Assembly (NCBI GenBank): GCA_013151275.1
Contig: JAADIP010000042.1
Location: 27,268 to 91,267, forward strand
Length of the DNA: 64,000 nucleotides
From: Calditrichota bacterium
GTDB lineage: Bacteria; Calditrichota; Calditrichia; Calditrichales; Calditrichaceae
Reading direction: 5' to 3'
Below are positions 9,078 to 18,416 of this stretch, one piece after another. How positions within the stretch are numbered: position 1 is the first letter of the stretch; every line of letters starts with the position of its first letter. A program made the position numbers and the translations under genes. The notes below the pieces were generated by a model. It did not search any database, was not told the origin of the DNA, and was given only the letters and a program-made list of their open reading frames with translations.

Positions 9078-10109
9078 ATGCAAATATTTTCATTAGATCG
9101 TCATTATTATTTTCAATGGGATTCCTATGTCGATGCGCATCCCCGCGGTCGTATTTACCATAAAACCGTCTGGAAAGAAATTATTGAAAGGGCGTTTGGC
9201 AAAAAAACGCATTATCGGTTTGTGATAGACGACGGAAGGATTGTCGGGATTCTGCCGCTGGTGCATTTTCACACCTATCTGGCGGGCAAACAGTTGATTT
9301 CGCTGCCCTATGTTAATTACGGCGGACCAATATGGAGCGGCGACAAAGCCAAAAAACTGATTCTGGATGAGATTGAACGGCTGCGAAAATCGACTCGATC
9401 GGAAGCGGTGGAAATCCGTTATGATCAGGCGGAAGCTTTCCCTTTTCCCGTGCGAACAAATAAAGTAACTTTTCTGCTGCCTTTACCCGATTCGGAAGAC
9501 GAGCTGCTTAAAAGTTTCAAAGCCAAACTGCGCAGCCAGATACGTCGCCCTACCAAAGAAGGGATGTACGGCAAAAGCGGGCACAAAGAATTGTTGAATG
9601 ATTTCTATTACATTTTCTGCCGAAATATGCGGGATCTCGGAACGCCGGTTTACGGTAAAAGTTTTTTTGAAATTATTTTAGATCTTTTACCCGACCAAAC
9701 ACGTATAATCGTTGTTTACACAAAAGAGAGCAAACCGGTAGCCGCGGCTTTTTTGATGGGCTATAAAAAAACGCTGGAAATTCCCTGGGCGTCTTCCTTA
9801 AAAGCGTATAACCGCTTCAGTCCCAATATGCTGCTTTATTGGGAAGTTTTGAGGTTTGCCGTTAAAGAAGGCTATAAAGTATTCGATTTCGGGCGGGGCA
9901 CAAGGGACGGAGGAACCCACAGATTTAAAAAACAATGGGGCGGAGACGAGACTCAACTTTATTGGTATTACGCTCTTGAGCCGGGCGAGGAACTGCCGGA
10001 AATCAATAAAGAAAATCCCAAATTTGCTTTGGCGATAAAAATCTGGCAAAAACTGCCCTTGTGGTTTACAAAAGCAGTCGGACCAAAAATAGTGAAGAAT
10101 ATTCCTTAG
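9078..10109 (+). CDS. FemAB/GNAT-fold protein of exopolysaccharide clusters
   Basis: 343-aa protein resembling the FemAB-like proteins associated with exosortase (XrtA/PEP-CTERM) and other exopolysaccharide loci. Recognisable parts are 'HPRGRIYHKTVWKEIIERAFG', 'GILPLVHF', 'LPYVNYGGPIW', a GNAT-like C-terminal half with 'KPVAAAFLMGYKKTLEIPW' and 'FDFGRGTRDGGTHRFKKQWG'. Family members are thought to transfer an acyl or aminoacyl group; the acceptor is unknown. There is no signal peptide, so it acts in the cytoplasm. No exosortase gene is seen in the window. It leads a new + strand series after the terminator at 9019-9051. Confidence 0.82.
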   Translation: MQIFSLDRHYYFQWDSYVDAHPRGRIYHKTVWKEIIERAFGKKTHYRFVIDDGRIVGILPLVHFHTYLAGKQLISLPYVNYGGPIWSGDKAKKLILDEIERLRKSTRSEAVEIRYDQAEAFPFPVRTNKVTFLLPLPDSEDELLKSFKAKLRSQIRRPTKEGMYGKSGHKELLNDFYYIFCRNMRDLGTPVYGKSFFEIILDLLPDQTRIIVVYTKESKPVAAAFLMGYKKTLEIPWASSLKAYNRFSPNMLLYWEVLRFAVKEGYKVFDFGRGTRDGGTHRFKKQWGGDETQLYWYYALEPGEELPEINKENPKFALAIKIWQKLPLWFTKAVGPKIVKNIP

Positions 10110-10168
10110 AGAAGAGATAGCAATCGCATATAAAATGAAAAAAGTCTGATTGTAAGTCGAGATAATTT

Positions 10169-11329
10169 TTGAATAACGTTTTAATAGAAACGAAAAATTT
10201 GTACATGGACTTTAAAATTAAAGAAATCGATTCGTTAAATGATCTTATAGGGCTGGAGAAAGACTGGCAGAGCTTATTGTCAAAATCAAGGCACCCTGTT
10301 CCTTTTCTTGATTACCATTGGATCAGAATTTGGTGCAAGCATTTTATTCGTAATAATAAATTAAAATTTTTTATCATAACAAATCCGCAGGACGAACTTA
10401 AGGGCATTATTCCTTTGTACCCCGGAGAAGAGCGGCAGGCGGGAATTAAATTCAAAGTATTGAAATTTTCGGCTAATTCTCATTCCTTCAGAACAGATCT
10501 GATTATCGATTCGAAGATAAGAGAAGAAGCGGTTAATTATTGGCTTGATTCGGTGGTTTCGGATAAACAATTTGATTACCTGAAATTTCGTGAATTTCCC
10601 GTCGATGAAAAATTGCTAAAGAGCCTCGACCAAAAACAAATTCATTTTAGTCTGGAAGAACAAAAAAAGCCGCCGCGTCTTGAAATTTCGGGCGACTGGG
10701 AAAGTTATTTTGACAGCCGCAGAGGGCATTTCCGGCGCAATTTGCGAAGGCGGATGCGTAACGCGGAAAAAGAATTCGGCAAAATTGAATACCGGATATT
10801 CGACGGAAATTCGGATGAAATGCAATCGGTTATTTTAGACGGCTTCCGGCTGGAAGCCAGCGGCTGGAAGGGTAAAAAGGGATCGGCGGTTATCTATTCG
10901 GAAGAGGCGAAACAATTTTATCTGGAAATCGCGGAAAATTTTTCCAAACGCAAAATGCTGCATGTGGGCACTTTGTTCTTCGGCGACAAAATGGTCGGTT
11001 TTAATTTTTCTGTGTTTTACAATCAAACGTTTTATTTGTTAAAAGTGGCTTACGATGAGTCGGTGTCCCGTTATTCTCCCGGACAAATTATGACCTTTCA
11101 TTTGTTGCAATATGTTTTTGAAAACGGATTTAAGTCGTTCGATTTTTTGGGACCGTCCATGCCCTGGAAACTGGAATGGGCTGATCAATTTACGGATCAA
11201 TACACCCTTTACATTTACAGTTCAACGGCAAAAGCAAAGTATCTGCGCTCGATAAAGAATCATGTTATCCCAGCTTTAAAAAAGATAAAATTTTTGCACG
11301 ATCTTAAAAAGCAGATTGGGGAACGATAA
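10169..11329 (+). CDS. CelD/BcsL-type GNAT acetyltransferase
   Basis: 386-aa acetyltransferase of the Acetyltransf_6 (CelD) type, found in cellulose and exopolysaccharide clusters. Evidence: the opening 'DLIGLEKDWQSLLSKSRHPVPFLDYHWIRIWCKHF', then 'GIIPLYP', a basic helix 'RGHFRRNLRRRMRNAEKEFG' and 'YSPGQIMTFHLLQYVFENGFKSFDFLG'. The start is uncertain: a TTG at 10169 gives the longest form, while an ATG at 10205 begins 'MDFKIKEIDSL', and neither has a clear ribosome site. It overlaps the next gene by one base (TAATG). A second acyltransferase beside the FemAB-like gene suggests a substituted polysaccharide. Confidence 0.8.
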   Translation: MNNVLIETKNLYMDFKIKEIDSLNDLIGLEKDWQSLLSKSRHPVPFLDYHWIRIWCKHFIRNNKLKFFIITNPQDELKGIIPLYPGEERQAGIKFKVLKFSANSHSFRTDLIIDSKIREEAVNYWLDSVVSDKQFDYLKFREFPVDEKLLKSLDQKQIHFSLEEQKKPPRLEISGDWESYFDSRRGHFRRNLRRRMRNAEKEFGKIEYRIFDGNSDEMQSVILDGFRLEASGWKGKKGSAVIYSEEAKQFYLEIAENFSKRKMLHVGTLFFGDKMVGFNFSVFYNQTFYLLKVAYDESVSRYSPGQIMTFHLLQYVFENGFKSFDFLGPSMPWKLEWADQFTDQYTLYIYSSTAKAKYLRSIKNHVIPALKKIKFLHDLKKQIGER

Positions 11330-12459
11330 TGCCTTTTATTCCTTCTCTGCAATCCATATATCCTCATTATTGGGTTCGGTTCCCGCGAAAAGTCTTTAAA
11401 ACGGTTTTTCCTTTTAACCATCCCCGGTTAATGTATTTTTACTTTGCCCGAAACGGAATTTATCATCTTGGGGAGTATCTGAAAAACAAGGGAATGGGCA
11501 GGATGCTTTTTCCCGCTTATAATCACGGCAACGAAATTAGGGCGTTGTTGGCTGCCGGGGTTGAATTGGAATATTACAAAATACTGAGCGACACAAATAT
11601 CGATTTCGATGATTTGGAGAAAAAAATTCGACAAACGGGCATAAAGGTTCTTTATTTTATTCATTATGTGGGGATGCCTCAAAATCCGGAAAAGATTGCG
11701 GAACTGAAAAAAAAGTACAATTTAATTCTGATCGAAGATAACGCCCTCGGTTTATTTTCCGGATTCAGAGATCAACCTTTGGGTAGTTTCGGCGATGTTT
11801 CGATTTTTTGCTTTTACAAAACTTTGCCGATACCTAACGGCGGGGGACTGTGCATAAACAATCCCGAATTAAATTTTACGGTTGCCGTCAAAGCGCCGCA
11901 ACTGGTTTCCACCTTAAGCCGCACCGCCGGTTTGGTATTCACCTGGATGGATTTGAAATTTGACGGGTTTGGCAGAAAATTGCAAAAGATTAAAAGCAGT
12001 TTCGGAAATATTGCCGACAAAATGGAGGTTGAAAGAGTGCCCGTGCTCGATTCTCAATTCGATGTTTCGAGGGCAGATTGGGGCATGTCGCGGATTTCAT
12101 ATTATTTAATCGATCGTGTTTCCGTCGAAGAAATTTGTGAGCGGCGGCGGAAGAATTATCAATTTATGCATGAACATATTCCGGAAAAATTTCATCTTTT
12201 CTCTGAATTGCCGGAACAGGCGGTGCCCTGGTTTTTCCCGGTCAAAGTTAAAAACCGGGAGGTCGTGTTTCGGGAACTGACTTCACGCGGGGTGGATTGT
12301 GCCCGTTTTTGGCGTCATTCGCATCCCGACATACCTGCGGAGCGGTTTCCGGAAGTGCGGGAATTACGCGATTTAATTCTGGAACTGCCCATTCATCAGG
12401 ATCTGGATGAAAAGCAGCTCAGCTTTATCAGTGAACAATTTAACCAATTAGCAAAATAG
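11329..12459 (+). CDS. DegT/DnrJ/EryC1/StrS-family PLP enzyme
   Basis: 376-aa sugar aminotransferase-like protein. Family signs are 'LLFPAYNHGNEIRALLAAG'-type N-terminus (here MLFPAYNHGNEIRALLAAG), 'VLYFIHYVGMPQNPEKIAEL', the PLP-binding 'LILIEDNALGLFSG' with Asp137 and the probable Schiff-base Lys164 in 'FCFYKTLPIPNGGG'. The expected reaction is transamination of a keto-sugar nucleotide. The region before the lysine is less canonical than in VioA/ArnB, so a divergent substrate is likely. It overlaps the upstream gene by 1 bp and is 1 bp from the GT2 gene. Confidence 0.82.
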   Translation: MPFIPSLQSIYPHYWVRFPRKVFKTVFPFNHPRLMYFYFARNGIYHLGEYLKNKGMGRMLFPAYNHGNEIRALLAAGVELEYYKILSDTNIDFDDLEKKIRQTGIKVLYFIHYVGMPQNPEKIAELKKKYNLILIEDNALGLFSGFRDQPLGSFGDVSIFCFYKTLPIPNGGGLCINNPELNFTVAVKAPQLVSTLSRTAGLVFTWMDLKFDGFGRKLQKIKSSFGNIADKMEVERVPVLDSQFDVSRADWGMSRISYYLIDRVSVEEICERRRKNYQFMHEHIPEKFHLFSELPEQAVPWFFPVKVKNREVVFRELTSRGVDCARFWRHSHPDIPAERFPEVRELRDLILELPIHQDLDEKQLSFISEQFNQLAK

Positions 12460-12460
12460 A

Positions 12461-13612
12461 ATGATCGAAATTATTTTTTGGATAAGTATCGGTTTAATCA
12501 TCTACATTTACCTGGGCTATCCGCTCATTTTGTTTGTTTTGAAGTTTTTGTTTCCGCAAAAAGTCGCTCAGGACGTGTTGTATTTTCCCACGGTAACGCT
12601 CATTATTTCGGCTTTTAACGAACAGACGGTAATCGTGGAAAAAATCAAAAATTCGCTGGACTTGGATTATCCGCGGGATAAACTGCAAATTTGGGTGGTA
12701 TCCGACGCTTCCACCGACGACACTGATCGCCTGGTGAAAGAGTTCGGAAACGAGCGGGTTCATTTACACCGTCTCGGAGAAAGGCGCGGCAAGACCTACG
12801 GGATAACTTCCGTCATGAACAAAATTGACAGCGAAATCGTGGTTTTCTCCGACGCCAATTCAATTTATGATAAACACGCTTTACGGGAGCTTGTTAAATA
12901 CTTTATCGATCCCAAGGTCGGTTACGTGGTTGGGCATGCCCGCTATTACAAAGATCAGACAAGTTCTGCCGGTATTCAGGAGAATACTTACTGGTCGTTT
13001 GAAATAAAGATGAAAATAAACGAATCGACCATCGGCTCCGTTGTCGGGGGCGACGGCGCTATTTACGCTATCCGGAGGGAACTGTTTAAACCGCTGAACC
13101 AGGATGATATCAACGATTTTGTAAATCCCATTCAAATTATTTTGCAGGGTTATCGAGGAGTCTTTAATCCGAAAGCGGTATGCTACGAAGAGACATCTTC
13201 TTCGTTTATGAAAGAATACTGGCGAAAGCGGCGTATTGTTAACCGAAGTTGGCGCGGATTGTGGAAGAACGCCCGGGTGTTAAATCCCTTTAAAACGGGT
13301 TTGTACGCCTGGCAGATTTTAAGCCATAAATTATTGCGCTGGTTGGGCGGACTTTTTTGCCTTCTTGCCTTTGTAAGTAATCTGCTTTTGGTGACGTCGG
13401 GTAGCTTTTTTTTGTTCACAATGATTCTTCAGATTTTATTCCATTCCGTCGCCTTGTGGGGATACTATATGGACAGGAAAGGCAAAAACGCCAATTTTTT
13501 AATAAATCTTCCTTATTATTTTGACATGGTGAATCTGGCATCGCTGCAGGGTATTATTGATGTTTTCAGAGGCAAAACCTACACCACCTGGAAGACCATT
13601 CGTCAGGAGTAA
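12461..13612 (+). CDS. Membrane glycosyltransferase, family 2
   Basis: 383-aa GT2 enzyme. An N-terminal membrane segment ('IIFWISIGLIIYIYLGYPL') is followed by the GT-A domain: 'PTVTLIISAFNEQ', 'IWVVSDASTDDTD', the metal-binding region 'VVFSDANSIYD', 'VVGGDGAIYAIRR' and an RxxR-type motif 'YWRKRRIVNRSWRG'. Two or three C-terminal transmembrane segments follow (about residues 295-370). This layout is that of processive or polymer-extending GT2 proteins at the inner membrane. Donor and acceptor are unknown. It is 2 bp upstream of a GNAT gene. Confidence 0.88.
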   Translation: MIEIIFWISIGLIIYIYLGYPLILFVLKFLFPQKVAQDVLYFPTVTLIISAFNEQTVIVEKIKNSLDLDYPRDKLQIWVVSDASTDDTDRLVKEFGNERVHLHRLGERRGKTYGITSVMNKIDSEIVVFSDANSIYDKHALRELVKYFIDPKVGYVVGHARYYKDQTSSAGIQENTYWSFEIKMKINESTIGSVVGGDGAIYAIRRELFKPLNQDDINDFVNPIQIILQGYRGVFNPKAVCYEETSSSFMKEYWRKRRIVNRSWRGLWKNARVLNPFKTGLYAWQILSHKLLRWLGGLFCLLAFVSNLLLVTSGSFFLFTMILQILFHSVALWGYYMDRKGKNANFLINLPYYFDMVNLASLQGIIDVFRGKTYTTWKTIRQE

Positions 13613-13614
13613 CT

Positions 13615-14676
13615 ATGGGCTACATTGTTAAAGAAGCCGATCCCGATCGGGACAGAGAAATAATGATTTCCATACTGGAAAGAAACAGGACGCGCGACGA
13701 TACCGATTACCAAAAACGGATTGACTGGATTTACCTGAACAATCCCTTTGGCAGGGCAAAAGCCTGGATAATATGGGACGGGCAAAAAAACATTCCGGTT
13801 GGTTTTACCGGCGCTTTTCCCCGTCCGGTTTATGTTGAGGGACAGGAATATTTGGCGTGGAATTGCGGAGATTTTTCGATCGATAAAAAGTATCGCACTT
13901 TAGGAGTTGCGTTACAATTACGCCGCGAGGCAAAACGCGCCGTTGACAGCGGGGAAGTTCCTTTTCTTTATGCCCACCCTAATAAGCGAATGGAATTAAT
14001 TCATTTCAGGGTGGGACACAAAAAAATCAGCCAGATGGTACGTTACGCTCTTCCTTTAAAAGCGGATCGGTACTTAAGCGAAAAAATTTCCTTCGACATC
14101 CCGGCAAAGCTCGCGGCTATTCCCTTTAACGCATATTTAAAAAGCCGGTTTTTGCTGAAACGCAGCTCTTTGTTCCGCGGCGAAATAAGGGAAAAAGTTC
14201 AATGTCATGCCGATCTTGACCGGATATTTGAAAAAATGAAACAACAATTTAAAGTTATCGGCACGCGCAGCCGCAAATATCTTCAATGGAAATTCGCCGA
14301 TCATCCGAACTTTAAGTACAATCAATTTGATTTTTACGAAGGAAATAAGCTGCGCGGCAGCATCTTTTATTTAATTAAAAATAATGTTATTAACTTAGCG
14401 GATATTTTGATCGATGATTATAAAAAGTACGCAGAACAATTGTTTTTGATTTTTATTAAAGAAGTTTACCGAAAGCAGGCGGGCGAAACACTGTCGTTTA
14501 TTCTGCAGGAACAGAATCCCCTGATCCCCGTTATGCGGAATTTGGGATTTAAAGCAAGGCAGGATGCCACTTCGTCGGTCATTGCTTACGGAAATGAAGA
14601 AAAGCAACCGGAACTTTCCAGATTGGTATTAAACGGAGCCAACTGGTACATGACGGTTGGCGACCGCGACGCTTAA
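13615..14676 (+). CDS. GNAT-family acyltransferase-like protein
   Basis: 353-aa protein with two GNAT-like halves. The first shows 'PVGFTGAFPRPVYVEGQEYLAW' and 'DFSIDKKYRTLGVALQLRREA' (acetyl-CoA-binding-like loop) and 'AHPNKRMELIHFRVGH'. Proteins of this type are frequent in exopolysaccharide loci. The substrate is unknown. The gene sits directly before a stand-alone acyl carrier protein (21-bp gap), so its acyl donor may be the carrier protein rather than CoA; this is inference. Confidence 0.7.
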   Translation: MGYIVKEADPDRDREIMISILERNRTRDDTDYQKRIDWIYLNNPFGRAKAWIIWDGQKNIPVGFTGAFPRPVYVEGQEYLAWNCGDFSIDKKYRTLGVALQLRREAKRAVDSGEVPFLYAHPNKRMELIHFRVGHKKISQMVRYALPLKADRYLSEKISFDIPAKLAAIPFNAYLKSRFLLKRSSLFRGEIREKVQCHADLDRIFEKMKQQFKVIGTRSRKYLQWKFADHPNFKYNQFDFYEGNKLRGSIFYLIKNNVINLADILIDDYKKYAEQLFLIFIKEVYRKQAGETLSFILQEQNPLIPVMRNLGFKARQDATSSVIAYGNEEKQPELSRLVLNGANWYMTVGDRDA

Positions 14677-14697
14677 TATTTAAACGGAGGTGTTTAT

Positions 14698-14937
14698 ATG
14701 GACATGTACAAAGAAATAGTGGCTTTTTTATACGATGAATCGCTGAAAGACGAATTCGCACAGCTCGATTACGATGATTCTCTTTTGGAGTTAGGGATTA
14801 TCGATTCGGTGAAGATGTTGGATTTGATCAATTTTATTGAAGAAAAATTCGGGATTAAAGTTGAAGATGACGATTTATATCCCGAAAACTTTGACAGTAT
14901 AAATGCTATTGTTAATTACATTAATTCCAAAACCTAA
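14698..14937 (+). CDS. Acyl carrier protein
   Basis: 79-aa carrier protein of the ACP/DltC fold. Ser37 in 'ELGIIDSVKMLDLINFIEEK' is the expected phosphopantetheine site (DS motif; Val-Lys follow instead of the usual Leu). The 'FGIKVEDDDLYPENFDSINAI' region forms the last helices. The ATG at 14698 follows a strong ACGGAGGTG ribosome site. It is flanked on both sides by GNAT-like genes, and no acyl-ACP ligase or ketosynthase is near, so it probably carries an acyl group for polysaccharide substitution. Confidence 0.9.
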   Translation: MDMYKEIVAFLYDESLKDEFAQLDYDDSLLELGIIDSVKMLDLINFIEEKFGIKVEDDDLYPENFDSINAIVNYINSKT

Positions 14938-14968
14938 TTTATGTTAATTAACAGGCGGAGGGAAGACA

Positions 14969-15625
14969 TTGAAACTTGAAGATTTAAAACGTATTAAAAA
15001 AGGGTTCGGTTATCGGGGAGTTATTCATGCCCTGAGATACAGCGCCATTAACAAGATAATATTTTATCGGCAGTTGCAGGGCATGATAGTTACCATGGAA
15101 ACTTTGAATCCGAAATACTTAAAAGGAAATGATGCTTACACGCATACTTTTTTAAACGAACAGCAGTTGCGTCGGTATGGAAAAGACCCTCAAACGGAAA
15201 TGAGCGAAACCTTTTTGAACCGTGTATTGCCCAAAGGCGATCGTTGTTTTGCCATTCTTGACGGCGAAACGCTTGCAAGCTACGGTTGGTATTCCACCAA
15301 ACCCACGGCAATTAATCCGGAACTGGATTTGTATTTTGACGACCGGTGGGTTTATATGTTCAAAGGTTACACTAACCCCTCTTACCGCGGTCAGCGTTTA
15401 CACGCCATCGGGATGGCTAAGGCTCTGGAAGCTTTTACAAAAGAAGGCTATAAAGGCTTAATATCCTATGTTGCGACAAATAATTTTGCCTCATTAAAAT
15501 CCGTTTACAGAATGGGCTATGTCAACATCGGAAAAGTTAAAATTTACAGAATCTTCGGAAAATTTATAATAAAAGCCGATGAAGGATGCGAAAAATATAA
15601 ATTTACGGTTAAACCTCGCGTCTGA
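14969..15625 (+). CDS. GNAT-family N-acetyltransferase
   Basis: 218-aa GNAT protein starting at a TTG codon. The start is fixed by a strong GGCGGAGGGAAG ribosome site just upstream, and there is no nearby in-frame ATG. The C-terminal half has the GNAT signature 'YMFKGYTNPSYRGQRLHAIGMAKALEAF' (Q/RxxG-type loop) and 'SYVATNNFASLKSVYRMGYVNIG', typical of bacterial acyltransferases. It follows the acyl carrier protein by 31 bp. Acceptor unknown. Confidence 0.85.
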   Translation: MKLEDLKRIKKGFGYRGVIHALRYSAINKIIFYRQLQGMIVTMETLNPKYLKGNDAYTHTFLNEQQLRRYGKDPQTEMSETFLNRVLPKGDRCFAILDGETLASYGWYSTKPTAINPELDLYFDDRWVYMFKGYTNPSYRGQRLHAIGMAKALEAFTKEGYKGLISYVATNNFASLKSVYRMGYVNIGKVKIYRIFGKFIIKADEGCEKYKFTVKPRV

Positions 15626-15711
15626 TTACTTAATGATAAGCAGGTATTCGTTTGTTTAAAAATTGTATCAGTTTATTTTGAATTCAAAAATTTACACAAC
15701 CAAAGGAATCG

Positions 15712-17202
15712 ATGGCTAAAGATTTAAAAGAACGTACAAAAGTTGCGGTTTTGTGGAATATTTTTAATATCGTTTTTTCCAAAACTTCCCGTTTATTAAC
15801 CTCCATTGTTTTGGCTCGGATTCTTTTTCCCGAAGATTTCGGGCTGTACGGCGTGAGTTTAATTGTCATCCGTTTCGGACGGAGGCTGACAAATTTCGGT
15901 TTTTCCACTGTTCTTATTCAGAAGAAGGAAATCGATAAATCGGAAGTGAACACGGTTTTTACCGCCAGCCTGGTTATCAATTTAACGGTTTTCGTGATTT
16001 TGTTTTTCGGAGCTCCTTATTTTGCCGCCTTTGTTCATAACGATCGGGTGGTCAATTTGGTAAGGGTTATTTCGACCGCGTTTGTTTTAAATACATTTAT
16101 TATGGTAGCCGAAAGCCTGTTAAAGCGCGATTTGAATTTTAAGGCGATCTCCATTTCGCGCTCGGTCAGGTCTGTTTCCAATAACATTATTGCCATTACT
16201 TTGGCTATTCTAAACTTCGGGGTCTGGAGTTTGATCGGCGGCGAAATTATTGCCGTTGTTATTAATTTAGTGCTTATTATGATCTATTCGCGCTGGACGC
16301 CGCAAATCTATTTTAAATTCTCTATTTTTAAACGTTTGTATTCTTATGGGATGCGGGTCTCTTTTGTACAATATCTGAATTATTTTATTAACAACATCGA
16401 CTATCTTTTAATAAGCCGGTTTTTGGGAATGACGGCATTGGGATACTATGAACGCGCGTTCAACCTGATGGATATGACCCGTCGTCAAATCGGAAGGTCA
16501 ATGAACGAAGCCTTATTCTCCGCATTTTCTCGGATTAAAGAGGACGAAGAGCGCGTCGCTAAAAATCTTAAACAGGTATTGAATTACACTTCGCTGATAG
16601 CCTATCCTATTTTAATCGGATTAATCTTTCTTGCGCCTTCGGTGGTTTACAATTTGTACGGACCCAAGTGGGAGCAAACGATTGTGCCGCTGCAAATTAT
16701 GAGCGTTTCCGGATTGTTTAACACCATCATAACCGCGTTCTTTCCCGTAATTTTCGCAATGGATTTTATTAACGCCAGGATAAAGGCGCAAGCGGTTTAT
16801 CTTATTTTATTGACCGGAATGATTTACGCTTCCATTTCCTACGGAATTAACGGCGTGGCTATGGCGGTTGTGGTTTCCAGCGTTGTTTACGGAGTTTTGA
16901 TTTTAAGAGTTATCGTAAAAAAACTGCCCTTTACAATGAAGGATTTCTGGCAGACTCAAAAAGCTCCGTTTATTTACAGCTTGTTTCAGATCGGTCTCTC
17001 GTTCCTTTCGATCAGAATTTTTACTCCTTATTTTAAACTCACCAGTATTCCCATGTTTTTCATTTTGGCGTCTTCTTCGGTGATTGCCTTTTTATTGGCT
17101 CATTTAATATTTCGTTTTCCGGCATATAGCAATTTACTAAAAGAATTTACCGGAATGATTCTCAAAACCAAAAAACCCGCGGAAGGAGTAAGCGGCAAAT
17201 GA
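15712..17202 (+). CDS. Oligosaccharide flippase (Wzx, MOP superfamily)
   Basis: 496-aa integral membrane protein with about 12 hydrophobic segments. It opens with 'VLWNIFNIVFSKTSRLLTSIVLARILFPEDFGLYG', the hallmark of Wzx/PST-type flippases, and contains 'LISRFLGMTALGYYERAFNLMDM' and 'MNEALFSAFSRIKEDEERV'. It should move lipid-linked repeat units across the inner membrane. The ATG follows AAAGGA. It overlaps the LarA-like gene by 4 bp (ATGA), so the two are translationally coupled. Confidence 0.93.
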   Translation: MAKDLKERTKVAVLWNIFNIVFSKTSRLLTSIVLARILFPEDFGLYGVSLIVIRFGRRLTNFGFSTVLIQKKEIDKSEVNTVFTASLVINLTVFVILFFGAPYFAAFVHNDRVVNLVRVISTAFVLNTFIMVAESLLKRDLNFKAISISRSVRSVSNNIIAITLAILNFGVWSLIGGEIIAVVINLVLIMIYSRWTPQIYFKFSIFKRLYSYGMRVSFVQYLNYFINNIDYLLISRFLGMTALGYYERAFNLMDMTRRQIGRSMNEALFSAFSRIKEDEERVAKNLKQVLNYTSLIAYPILIGLIFLAPSVVYNLYGPKWEQTIVPLQIMSVSGLFNTIITAFFPVIFAMDFINARIKAQAVYLILLTGMIYASISYGINGVAMAVVVSSVVYGVLILRVIVKKLPFTMKDFWQTQKAPFIYSLFQIGLSFLSIRIFTPYFKLTSIPMFFILASSSVIAFLLAHLIFRFPAYSNLLKEFTGMILKTKKPAEGVSGK

Positions 17203-18413
17203 AGTCGATTAGTTTGCCCTGGGGCGCCTGGTATTACGATACGCAGGAGGTTCTGAAAGTATCCGACGAATGGCAGGTGGATGTGTTTAAACTGCGCGAT
17301 CGTCAGCCCCTTCCGGAACAGCAGATGAGAGAGAGGTTGCGGAATCTTACCGACCAAATCACGCAAAAAAAGCCGGACTCTGTGGTGATTGTCGTTGACG
17401 ACTTGACGCGTCCCGTTTACCTTGGGGATTTATTGCGGATAATATTGAACGAATTGAATTCCTGCGGAATCAGCCGTTCCGCCGTAACGATCTTAATCGG
17501 TCTCGGCGCGCATCGACCGTTAACCGACGAAGAGATGGCAAAAAAATTAGGCAGAGAAATTCAGGAAAATTACACCTGCGTCAATCATAAGCCGGAAGAT
17601 ACGGTGCCTACCGGAGAGCAGTGGGGCAAAACAGAATTAAAATTGAATCGTCATTTTTTAAAGGCGGATTTTAAAATTGTGATTAGCGGATTAACGCCCC
17701 ATAGTTTTGCCGGATTCAGCGGCGGAGCCAAGATGCTGATTCCGGGTATTTCCGATATGGAAATAATCAGTAAAACGCACAAATCGGTTTTAATGGGATT
17801 TATGGGGAAACTGGGCGATGTTGAACACAATCGTTTCCGTAACGTTATAGAATCGTTGATTAGAGAAGTGGGCATCGATTATTTTGTGGGGGTTGTGCTT
17901 AACGGAGACCGAACAATTGCCGATATCTATTGCGGGGATTATATCGAAGCGCATCGGAAAGCGGCAATAAAAGCCAGGGAACAATACCGGATTGATTTGA
18001 AAAATAATTCGCCCTATGATCTTGTTATTTTAAACGCCTTTCCTAAAGATACGGAATTACTTCAGGCGGAAAACGGTTTTATTCCTTTGAAATCAGCCGG
18101 AAATAATCTTGTTAAAGAAGGCGGCGTGGTGGTATTAACATCCGCCTGTTCGGAAGGCATGGGATATCATGGTTTGTTCGGTCCCGGAGGGCTATTGTAT
18201 CGGTCGCCCAGACCGTTACGTTTTTTAAAGGACAGGCATTTCGCCTTTTATTCGCCCAATTTAACCGAAGATCAGTTTTTTCAACTGTATTCCGAAGAAT
18301 ACGCTTTTTTCAGGGAGAAAGATTTGTTGATGAAATATCTGGAAAATTTATTGCCGCAAAAAGCCAGGGTCGCGGTTTTTCCTTTTGCCAGTTTACAATT
18401 AGTGAGTGCCTGA
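17199..18413 (+). CDS. LarA-type nickel-pincer racemase/epimerase
   Basis: 404-aa protein of the lactate racemase (LarA) family. All key residues of Lactobacillus LarA appear at near-constant offsets: the Asp68/Arg71 pair in 'VVDDLTRP', His105 in 'GLGAHRP', His168 in 'LTPHSFAGFSGGAK', Lys178 of the same segment (cofactor attachment) and His194 in 'SKTHK'. The family uses a nickel-pincer nucleotide made by LarB, LarC and LarE, none of which is in the window. Family members racemise or epimerise various 2-hydroxyacids including sugar acids, so a role on a lactyl, glyceryl or aldonate substituent of the polysaccharide is possible but inferred. It is coupled to the flippase (ATGA overlap). Confidence 0.85.
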   Translation: MKSISLPWGAWYYDTQEVLKVSDEWQVDVFKLRDRQPLPEQQMRERLRNLTDQITQKKPDSVVIVVDDLTRPVYLGDLLRIILNELNSCGISRSAVTILIGLGAHRPLTDEEMAKKLGREIQENYTCVNHKPEDTVPTGEQWGKTELKLNRHFLKADFKIVISGLTPHSFAGFSGGAKMLIPGISDMEIISKTHKSVLMGFMGKLGDVEHNRFRNVIESLIREVGIDYFVGVVLNGDRTIADIYCGDYIEAHRKAAIKAREQYRIDLKNNSPYDLVILNAFPKDTELLQAENGFIPLKSAGNNLVKEGGVVVLTSACSEGMGYHGLFGPGGLLYRSPRPLRFLKDRHFAFYSPNLTEDQFFQLYSEEYAFFREKDLLMKYLENLLPQKARVAVFPFASLQLVSA

Positions 18414-18416
18414 GCC

